A stretch of DNA of 7,774 nucleotides, taken from contig JAHFOH010000055.1 of NCBI GenBank assembly GCA_023266955.1, positions 1 through 7,774 on the forward strand. The letters are read 5' to 3'. This document shows, in pieces, positions 1 through 4,788 of this stretch. The number at the start of each line of letters is the position of its first letter. Position 1 is the first letter of the stretch. Made by a program: the position numbers and the translations under genes. The notes under the pieces are model-generated. The model ran no database searches and had not been told where the DNA came from. It saw only the letters and a program-made list of their open reading frames with translations. The stretch is from Nitrososphaerota archaeon (GTDB taxonomy: Archaea > Thermoproteota > Nitrososphaeria > Nitrososphaerales > JAHFOH01).

Positions 1-532
1 AAGACAAAATGTACCCGATGAAGATCATGGAGAATGTTCCTATTAGCATAGCGAGCGAGAAACCTAGGTAGTTGATCTTCAATGGATCAATAGCGACGTG
101 AAGTGAGAAAAACTGGCCGAAGATTATCAAGCCCAAAACTACCGCTAACACGGTCGAAACGAAACCATCGAAAGCTGCTTCAAGTGCCCTTCCAAAGAGG
201 TAAGGATGAATCGATCTGGGAGAGATGTAAATGTGCTTCAGAACCTCGTACCTAGCTCTATCCTCATGAACAAGAAAGCTCATCGATCTCACCACGTGAT
301 TAACGTAAACAAAGAAAGTATTTCCTATGAATAGAAAGGTGAAGTACCGAGAATCAAAAGAACCCCCAGCAAAGCTTCCTACTAAGAAGATGAAGCCAAC
401 AATCAGCAAGCTAGCAAGGGGTCTAACTAAGTAGTAAACCGAAAATAGAAATGGATCTGTCCAATTGCTTTCTATCTTCCATCCGATCCAAATCGCCTGC
501 TTCAAGGCTCTAAGAGTTTCAGCTACTGCCAT
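1..532 (-). CDS. ABC-2 type transporter permease B (partial, 3' end outside window)
   Basis: This is the N-terminal 177 codons of a membrane permease; the reading frame runs off the left edge without a stop. I translated it by hand from the ATG at 532-530. It begins MAVAETLRALKQAIWIGWK, a short cytoplasmic helix, followed by hydrophobic spans near residues 34-52, 62-80, 121-140 and 155-176. Between spans 2 and 3 lies a charged cytoplasmic segment (HEDRARYEVLKHIYISPRS, residues 89-107). It has the pattern of the ABC-2 coupling helix that contacts the ATPase. The start overlaps the end of permease A by 10 nt, and a GGAAGG element lies about 10 nt upstream, so the genes are probably translationally coupled. 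It is probably the second half of a heterodimeric exporter with permease A. The substrate cannot be told from the sequence. Confidence 0.85.
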   Translation of the reverse strand, partial: MAVAETLRALKQAIWIGWKIESNWTDPFLFSVYYLVRPLASLLIVGFIFLVGSFAGGSFDSRYFTFLFIGNTFFVYVNHVVRSMSFLVHEDRARYEVLKHIYISPRSIHPYLFGRALEAAFDGFVSTVLAVVLGLIIFGQFFSLHVAIDPLKINYLGFSLAMLIGTFSMIFIGYILS

Positions 533-1377
533 CTCAAGGTTAACCTTCCTTCTTTCTTTGCCAACCGTTCCATGAAATCGAGGCCCTTCTTGGATAGCGG
601 AAGCAATACGGATACGAAGGCAACCAGCCCCAGTACGTGTAGAGGTATCTGATTCAACCCGGCTCCTAGTACAAGGACCCTCCTTATTGCGTCAAGTCCT
701 ACAGTTAGGGGTATTAGCGAAGCTGCGACCTGTATGGCGAAGGGAAAGAACCGATTTCCAGTTATCGGGAAGAAGAAGCCAGAGAAAAAGTATACTGGTT
801 CCTGCAACAAGTTTGCTGTATGCCAAGCCTCTCTCCCGTAAAGCATGAAGAGGGATGCGAATAGCATGCCCAAAGCGTAGAGAGATATGATCGTAAGGAT
901 GAAGACTATCAGCGCCGCTATTGGATCACTCAAGTGTAGCGGGGCCTGAAAGACGTAAGACCCTATGATGAGTATCGAAAGAGCTCTGGTACTCGTATTG
1001 ATAATTCCTCCAAGCGCCATTCCGAGAAGGACAGCCATCGTCGAAATGGGAGCTACGAAATACATCTCGAGGTTTCCCGTCTCCTTCTCCCAGTAGAACT
1101 GGGCTGACATGTTCCACAGCACGTTCGCCCAGAACGCTATCACAGTGCCTCCGATGACGACGAAGCTTGCAAAACTGGGAGGTGCATTCAGGGCTCTGTA
1201 GAGGAAGACGTAGGCACCGACAGAGATGAGGGGGATCGTAATTTCAGCAATCGCCCAGAGGGGCTCTTTCTTAGTCGCCTTCACCCTCACCCATGCTCTC
1301 GCATAGGCCGCCCGTAAGTTCCTAGAGATTTCACTGGGTTGTGCTTTGGGCTTCACTTTCCTCAAAACCTCGGCCAA
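523..1377 (-). CDS. ABC-2 type transporter permease A
   Basis: This is a full-length ABC-2 family inner-membrane permease of up to 284 residues. A cytoplasmic N-terminal stretch (residues 1-40) precedes about six hydrophobic spans near 42-60, 67-88, 113-140, 152-180, 193-228 and 244-262. A coupling-helix segment with WEKETGNLEMYFVAPIS lies at 96-112. The C-terminal half carries the family-typical FFSGFFFPIT (197-206) and SLIPLTVGLDAIRRVL (220-235) region. It should pair with the ATPase immediately upstream and with permease B downstream to form an exporter. The first possible start is a TTG at 1377, directly after an in-frame TAG, giving a 47-nt overlap with the ATPase gene. A GTG at 1356-1354 (codon 8), with GAGG elements just upstream, is an equally good or better start. 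The substrate is unknown; lipids, drugs or polysaccharides are all known for this family. Confidence 0.9.
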   Translation of the reverse strand: MAEVLRKVKPKAQPSEISRNLRAAYARAWVRVKATKKEPLWAIAEITIPLISVGAYVFLYRALNAPPSFASFVVIGGTVIAFWANVLWNMSAQFYWEKETGNLEMYFVAPISTMAVLLGMALGGIINTSTRALSILIIGSYVFQAPLHLSDPIAALIVFILTIISLYALGMLFASLFMLYGREAWHTANLLQEPVYFFSGFFFPITGNRFFPFAIQVAASLIPLTVGLDAIRRVLVLGAGLNQIPLHVLGLVAFVSVLLPLSKKGLDFMERLAKKEGRLTLRWQ

Positions 1378-2332
1378 CTAGGCTGATGTAAACATCTTCA
1401 AGAGTAGGCTCTGTTTTGCTGACAGAAATTACCTTAGAGCCGGACTGCGAAATCCTAGAAATCACCTCAGAGATAACTGACTCGTCCTCGACTAGGACTT
1501 TGAGGGTTGATATCTCACTCTGAATATCCTGAGATTGAGACACTCCGAGGACACCGCTAAACTGTTTGAGATCTCCAAATTTGCTGGAACTCCCTCTAAC
1601 CTCAAGTTTTACTGTCCGCCTTCTTTCTAGTTTGTTCTTTAGGCTCTCAGGCGTGTCGAGCGCTACGATTTTGCCCTGGTCTATGATAGCTACTCTGTCG
1701 CACATCTCTTCTGCTTCAGCCATGTAGTGGGTGGTGAGCAGGAGAGTTTTCTCAGTGTCGTTGCGAACCCAATCCTTTACAAACTGTCTCAGGTTTTTGG
1801 CTGATAGAACATCAAGCCCCAATGTGGGCTCATCAAGAAAGAGAACTTTCGGGTCATTGATGAACCCTCTCGCGAGATTTAGCCTCTGCTTGTAGCCTGA
1901 GGAGAGTTTGTGCATTCTTGTGCTAGCATACTCAGCGAATTGAAGTTTGTCCATCAGCTCCTTGATTCGCAGATTTGCGATGGACCGCGGTAAACCATAA
2001 AGTTGAGAGAAGAACCAAAGATTCTCTCTGGTTGTAAGAATCCCGTACCCCGGAGTTTCGCCTCCTGAAACAAGGTTGATGAAACTTCTAAGCTCAGAAG
2101 CCTGTTTTACAACGTGAAATCCTGCGACGTAAGCGTCCCCTTCTGTGGGTAGAAGGAGGGTCGTGAGTATCTTGATGAGCGTAGTTTTGCCTGCCCCGTT
2201 CGGGCCAAGAAGCCCAAAGATTTCTCCCTGGTTGACTCTGATATTGACCCTATCCAAGGCCTTTACAGTCGTGTTCGAAGGCCCCTTGAAGGTCCGGGTC
2301 AGATCTACAGTCTCAATGGAAAGCTCTGGCAA
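1331..2332 (-). CDS. ABC-2 type exporter ATP-binding protein (DrrA/CcmA-like)
   Basis: This 333-residue cytoplasmic ATPase powers the exporter made with the two downstream permeases. The ABC domain (about residues 4-235) has Walker A GPNGAGKT (43-50), the signature LSSGYKQR (143-150), Walker B VLFLDEPT (163-170), D-loop LGLD (171-174) and the switch histidine in TTHYMAEAEEMCDR (H202). The signature is LSSGY rather than the consensus LSGGQ, which is common in the DrrA-type subfamily. At the Q-loop position it has SGGE (89-92), with no obvious glutamine. A C-terminal domain of about 100 residues follows, as in DrrA-like exporter ATPases. The start is a TTG at 2332-2330, with no ATG or GTG near it in frame. 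No Shine-Dalgarno is visible, but a TATA-like box lies about 35 nt upstream, which fits a very short leader. It is the first gene of the operon. Confidence 0.93.
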   Translation of the reverse strand: MPELSIETVDLTRTFKGPSNTTVKALDRVNIRVNQGEIFGLLGPNGAGKTTLIKILTTLLLPTEGDAYVAGFHVVKQASELRSFINLVSGGETPGYGILTTRENLWFFSQLYGLPRSIANLRIKELMDKLQFAEYASTRMHKLSSGYKQRLNLARGFINDPKVLFLDEPTLGLDVLSAKNLRQFVKDWVRNDTEKTLLLTTHYMAEAEEMCDRVAIIDQGKIVALDTPESLKNKLERRRTVKLEVRGSSSKFGDLKQFSGVLGVSQSQDIQSEISTLKVLVEDESVISEVISRISQSGSKVISVSKTEPTLEDVYISLVGRGFEESEAQSTTQ

Positions 2333-2362
2333 GTTAAAGGGGGAGAGCGTTGGATTTTTCTC

Positions 2363-2374
2363 GCTTAAAGTTTT
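2363..2374 (-). promoter_or_regulatory. Probable TATA box of the exporter operon
   Basis: On the minus strand this reads AAAACTTTAAGC, an archaeal TATA-like element. Placing transcription start about 26 nt downstream gives a start near 2341 and a leader of roughly 9 nt before the TTG at 2332. This fits the absence of a Shine-Dalgarno there. It was assigned from pattern and spacing only. Confidence 0.45.
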
Positions 2375-2520
2375 AGGGTGGTATCGCAGTTAGGCACGGG
2401 GTTTTGCTACCCTAACAGGACGATATAGTACAGCCCCATGAGCCTCATTCAACAGTAAACCTATTATTATTGGATGGTACCCTTCAACGTCGACGACGAT
2501 GAAGAATCAGAGTTAAGACG

Positions 2521-2561
2521 GAGTTTATGACGTAAAGGCATTTGACAGAGTCGTCATACTC
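2521..2561. repeat. Inverted repeat / potential hairpin 1
   Basis: TATGACG (2526-2532) is perfectly complementary to CGTCATA (2552-2558), with a 19-nt loop. GAG (2521-2523) and CTC (2559-2561) extend the stem past a 2-nt bulge, giving ten pairs in all. The loop contains a competing small hairpin (TGAC at 2543-2546 with GTCA at 2553-2556). It lies in the noncoding gap. Whether it is transcribed is unknown. Confidence 0.4.
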
Positions 2562-2613
2562 AGGTAAAGATGGCTTGGACATCATGAGAAGGACGCCTGA
2601 ACTGTTCATAACG

Positions 2614-2647
2614 GGTTGACGGCACAATCGTGCGCTAGCAGTCAGCC
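2614..2647. repeat. Inverted repeat / potential hairpin 2
   Basis: GGTTGAC (2614-2620) pairs with GTCAGCC (2641-2647) with one G-U pair when read as plus-strand RNA. It encloses an inner hairpin, GCAC (2622-2625) with GTGC (2630-2633), over a 4-nt AATC loop. It is followed by TTTATT. It may be part of a structured RNA or be chance. Confidence 0.35.
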
Positions 2648-2723
2648 TTTATTCCACACTTTGCCGGCAGCTGCTGCATCTTCGACATTTTTCTATAGTA
2701 TTTAGTATCCCAAAGATGGTAAC

Positions 2724-2732
2724 ACTTTAAAC
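2724..2732 (+). promoter_or_regulatory. Probable TATA box of the signal peptidase gene
   Basis: ACTTTAAAC matches the archaeal TATA element. Its centre near 2728 predicts a transcription start at about 2754-2756, right at the GTG start codon. The message would then be leaderless or nearly so, and the GGAG at 2746-2749 would lie outside it. Alternatively, transcription begins further upstream and the GGAG is used. Confidence 0.45.
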
Positions 2733-2755
2733 TTGAACCTCTACTGGAGTGATGA

Positions 2756-3406
2756 GTGATTACGATCCTGACCTCAACGACAGTGGAACCCCAGCAAACG
2801 TCCACTCAAGTTAGAAAGAGAGCCTTTCGGGCTCTAATAATAATCGCAATACTAGCAGGAGGAATAGGCGCCTTTCAACTAGGCTTCAGATTAGCTCTTA
2901 GCACTCCCACTCCCTTCTTTGTAGTAGTGAGCGCGAGCATGGTTCCAACGCTCCACATCGGCGACATAGTAGTCATAAGAGGTGATCCGTTCAACTCGAT
3001 GGTAGTGGGCGACGTCATAGTCTTCCATAATCCTAGACTGAGATTCGATGCGTTTTTGCAACAGCAATGTCAAGTCAGCACCGAAGACATCGCTTGTGTC
3101 ATCGTGCACCGAGTGTATTCTTTGAGCATTGATGGTGAGAGAATGGTAACCACCAAAGGTGACGCCAATTCCAGACCCGACTCAGTTCAAGTCATAGAGT
3201 CTGACTACATAGGGAAGGTGATCTTTTCCATCCCCTACGTCGGCTACTTTAGCTCTCTGATAAGATATCCATACAACTACTTGCTGATAGGTGCCGTTTT
3301 GCTCTTCATCTTCGTCAGCGAATTCATGTCCTCAGGAAAGAAGGGTGGAACCCTGGATAATCACTTGGTTGAAGAAAAGCCAGATTCAAAGATTCAGAAG
3401 GCTTAG
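2756..3406 (+). CDS. Signal peptidase I, archaeal Sec11-like (S26B)
   Basis: This 216-residue membrane peptidase cleaves signal peptides from secreted proteins on the outer face of the membrane. An N-terminal transmembrane segment (about 25-48) precedes the catalytic box SASMVPT (59-65), with the nucleophile S61. The next boxes are GDIVVIRG (69-76), GDVIVF (85-90) and VHRV (117-120), where H118 takes the place of the bacterial general-base lysine. TTKGDANSRPDS (132-143) supplies the conserved aspartates D136 and D142. A second transmembrane segment lies at about 172-190, followed by a charged lysine-rich tail, as in other archaeal enzymes. The only cysteines, C105 and C114, lie in a short insertion just before H118, on the extracytoplasmic side. 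The start is GTG at 2756; GGAGTGAT at 2746-2753 resembles a Shine-Dalgarno. It stands 78 nt upstream of the TBP gene, which has its own promoter. Confidence 0.93.
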   Translation: MITILTSTTVEPQQTSTQVRKRAFRALIIIAILAGGIGAFQLGFRLALSTPTPFFVVVSASMVPTLHIGDIVVIRGDPFNSMVVGDVIVFHNPRLRFDAFLQQQCQVSTEDIACVIVHRVYSLSIDGERMVTTKGDANSRPDSVQVIESDYIGKVIFSIPYVGYFSSLIRYPYNYLLIGAVLLFIFVSEFMSSGKKGGTLDNHLVEEKPDSKIQKA

Positions 3407-3462
3407 GGGGAGAGGTACAGACGGATGTATCGAAGCTTGTAGGATGGAGTGCCTCCTTAGAC

Positions 3463-3470
3463 ATATATAA
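3463..3470 (+). promoter_or_regulatory. Strong TATA box of the TBP gene
   Basis: ATATATAA is a near-consensus archaeal TATA element and the clearest one in the window. A spacing of about 26 nt puts the transcription start near 3492-3494, a few bases before the ATG at 3500. This argues against the upstream in-frame GTG at 3485 as the start codon. TBP would be expected to act on its own promoter here, as on others. Confidence 0.7.
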
Positions 3471-3499
3471 CCCGTTACGATTTCGTGCGAAACTATCTC

Positions 3500-4060
3500 A
3501 TGCCTCAAACTAAATCAATCATCAGCATCGAGAACGTTGTGGCATCCGCCAGCGTTAACCAAACGGTCGACCTAAATCAGATTACAAGGAACTTTTCGGA
3601 TGTTGAATATCATCCCGACCAATTTCCGGGCCTAGTCTTCAGACTGAAGACTCCAAAGACCGCCACTCTGATCTTCAGCTCGGGTAAAATGGTGTGCACA
3701 GGAGCAAAGTCCGAGGATCAGGCCATCATGGCAGTCAAGACTGTGGCACAGAAACTCAAGAAGGGCGGAATCGACATAAGAAATGAACCAGTCATAGAAA
3801 TACAGAATATCGTTGCATCAGCCAGCCTCGGAGGCAAGGTGCATCTTGAAGAGGCTGCGAGGCAGCTGCCCAGGTCCATGTACGAACCCGAACAATTTCC
3901 AGGCCTAATCCACAGGATGGCTGAACCAAAAACAGTCATCCTTCTATTTGCGAGTGGAAAGCTCGTTTGCACCGGGGCAAAAAAAGAGGTCGAAGTCTAC
4001 AGAGCAGTCAACAATCTTCACAATACGCTCGAAGAACGGAATCTAATGATCTACATGTAA
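3500..4060 (+). CDS. tbp: TATA-box-binding protein (TBP)
   Basis: This is the archaeal general transcription factor that binds and bends TATA DNA and recruits TFB and RNA polymerase. From the ATG it has 186 residues, a typical archaeal length. It is two direct repeats, about residues 8-94 and 98-184. Each carries the asparagine that contacts the centre of the TATA box (N12 in IENVV, N103 in IQNIV). Each also has the QFPGL motif (F42, F133) and a second intercalating phenylalanine (F59 in TLIFSSGK, F150 in ILLFASGK), so all four DNA-kinking phenylalanines are present. SGKMVCTGAK and SGKLVCTGAK are the matching signature of the two halves. The acidic C-terminal tail seen in some archaea is absent. 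A GTG at 3485 would add five residues, but it lies upstream of the predicted transcription start. The gene ends tail to tail with the next one, 8 nt apart. Confidence 0.97.
   Translation: MPQTKSIISIENVVASASVNQTVDLNQITRNFSDVEYHPDQFPGLVFRLKTPKTATLIFSSGKMVCTGAKSEDQAIMAVKTVAQKLKKGGIDIRNEPVIEIQNIVASASLGGKVHLEEAARQLPRSMYEPEQFPGLIHRMAEPKTVILLFASGKLVCTGAKKEVEVYRAVNNLHNTLEERNLMIYM
3979..3985 (-). terminator. Possible oligo-T terminator for the PyrE-like gene
   Basis: Seven consecutive A on the plus strand give a T7 run on the minus strand, about 84 nt past the PyrE-like stop codon and inside the TBP coding region. Archaeal RNA polymerase can terminate at such T runs without a hairpin. No better run lies between the two convergent genes. 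The run may simply reflect lysine codons (AAA AAA). Confidence 0.3.
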
Positions 4061-4068
4061 TATACGAT

Positions 4069-4698
4069 CTAGCGGCTAGTTACCTGTTTTCTAATAGACT
4101 GAAAATCTTCCTCAGCTAGCGCTTCCATCTGCCTTAACACCCGTGCAAGCTCGAGAATCGTGGTGAAACTTCTCAAACGGATTTGGGCTGTCCTAAGAAG
4201 TTTTGCTGCGCCCTCCATCCTGTCGATCAAAACTAATGCGTCTGACACAACTCCGCCCTCTGACCGAATGGATTGAGCGGCCTTCAGAATCGAGGTCCCA
4301 GTCATTGAAAGATCATCAATCACCAAAACGTTGGATCCAGGCATAAGGATTCCCTCTACACTTTTCGCACCCGGAGGGCGCGTTCCCTCACCTCGAACAT
4401 ACAGTAGAGGTTTTGCCAACCGATAAGCGACCACTGCCGCGTACGTTAAACCCACGGTGGGTATCGCGCCGATCGCTTCGAAATGATCGGAATTCAGAAC
4501 ATGGTTTGCGGTCTCTATATACGCATCGACCATCAGCCTGAAGGCGTCAGGAAGACTTGGAGTCATCCTCAAGTCGATATAGTAGGAGCTCAGTCTGCCC
4601 GAGGGCAGGGAGAAAGTTCCGAATTGCAATGCCTTCGTTTTTACAAGTATCTTTCCGATCTTACCAACAAGTTCCTCACGACGTTTCAACCAGTTCAA
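4069..4698 (-). CDS. pyrE: Orotate phosphoribosyltransferase-family protein with altered catalytic loop
   Basis: This is a 209-residue type I phosphoribosyltransferase. OPRTs join orotate to PRPP to give orotidine 5'-phosphate in pyrimidine synthesis. FGTFSLPSGRLSSYYIDLR (26-44) is the OPRT N-terminal hood motif. AIPTVGLTYA (79-88) matches the pyrophosphate loop, though the usual GG is VG. VLVIDDLSMTGTS (124-136) is the PRPP-binding motif, with D128 and D129. The end, from LIDRMEGAAKLL (157-168) to TTILELARVL (179-188), also fits OPRT. The flexible catalytic loop is odd: the family usually has R-K-x-x-K-x-H/Y-G, but this reads VRGEGTRPPGAKSVEG (101-116). The arginine is kept, but the loop lysines and histidine are gone. 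It could be a working variant OPRT or a changed paralogue. The start is TTG at 4698, just after an in-frame TAG; TTG at codon 4 is an alternative. Confidence 0.85.
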   Translation of the reverse strand: MNWLKRREELVGKIGKILVKTKALQFGTFSLPSGRLSSYYIDLRMTPSLPDAFRLMVDAYIETANHVLNSDHFEAIGAIPTVGLTYAAVVAYRLAKPLLYVRGEGTRPPGAKSVEGILMPGSNVLVIDDLSMTGTSILKAAQSIRSEGGVVSDALVLIDRMEGAAKLLRTAQIRLRSFTTILELARVLRQMEALAEEDFQSIRKQVTSR

Positions 4699-4726
4699 GG
4701 GCTTCTGCTAGATTGTTCCGAGGGTC

Positions 4727-4734
4727 TGTATAAG
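4727..4734. promoter_or_regulatory. TATA element possibly serving both divergent genes
   Basis: TGTATAAG on the plus strand reads CTTATACA on the minus strand, so it is TATA-like both ways. Leftwards it predicts a start near 4704, about 6 nt before the PyrE-like TTG. Rightwards it predicts a start near 4756, giving the LarA-like gene a leader of about 33 nt that contains its GGGAGGT site. A second AT-rich element, CTTAATTAG (4751-4759), could serve the rightward gene instead. Confidence 0.45.
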
Positions 4735-4771
4735 ACTTGTTTACCCATTGCTTAATTAGAAAACTCAGACA

Positions 4772-4778
4772 GGGAGGT
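4772..4778 (+). promoter_or_regulatory. Shine-Dalgarno of the LarA-like gene
   Basis: GGGAGGT lies 10 nt upstream of the TTG at 4789. It supports that codon as the start, with an in-frame stop further upstream (4753-4755). It is the clearest ribosome binding site in the window. Confidence 0.6.
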
Positions 4779-4788
4779 TCGCAGATCG

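Larger units (their letters stand above)
2375..2724. other. Intergenic region without a convincing gene; two hairpin-forming segments
   Basis: The gap between the exporter operon and the signal peptidase gene is 423 nt, unusually large for this compact window. I found no reading frame with family features, and no tRNA or rRNA. On the plus strand it holds a TATA-like GATATAG (2422-2428), an inverted repeat at 2521-2561, a second at 2614-2647, an 8-bp palindrome GCAGCTGC (2667-2674), and a run of five T at 2688-2692. That order would suit a small structured RNA read rightwards, but this is only a possibility. Two micro reading frames exist. One of 18 codons on the plus strand (2474-2530) begins MVPFNVDDDEE. 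One of 17 codons on the minus strand starts at 2688, begins MSKMQQLPAKCG and ends at an amber codon. Neither has supporting evidence. Confidence 0.5.

Noticed and set aside
2145..2393. An 82-codon plus-strand reading frame opposite the start of the exporter ATPase.
   Set aside because: It is antisense to a well-supported Walker A region and shows no family features. It is a coding shadow.
2749..2771. A C/D box small RNA candidate: GTGATGA followed 12 nt later by CTGA.
   Set aside because: There is no C' and D pair after it, and the match falls on the ribosome binding site and first codons of the signal peptidase gene. It is most likely chance.
3485..3499. A GTG start for TBP that would add five residues.
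   Set aside because: The strong TATA box at 3463-3470 predicts transcription starting near 3493, downstream of this codon, and archaeal TBPs usually begin close to the ATG at 3500.
3718..3972. An 84-codon minus-strand reading frame inside TBP.
   Set aside because: It is antisense to the highly conserved second TBP repeat and has low-complexity shadow composition.
3500..4060. The TBP internal duplication as a possible recent tandem repeat.
   Set aside because: The two halves are the ancient duplication common to all TBPs, and the DNA-level similarity is low.
4483..4755. A 90-codon plus-strand reading frame across the PyrE-like start.
   Set aside because: It lies antisense to the phosphoribosyltransferase and through the divergent promoter region. 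No recognisable protein features are present.
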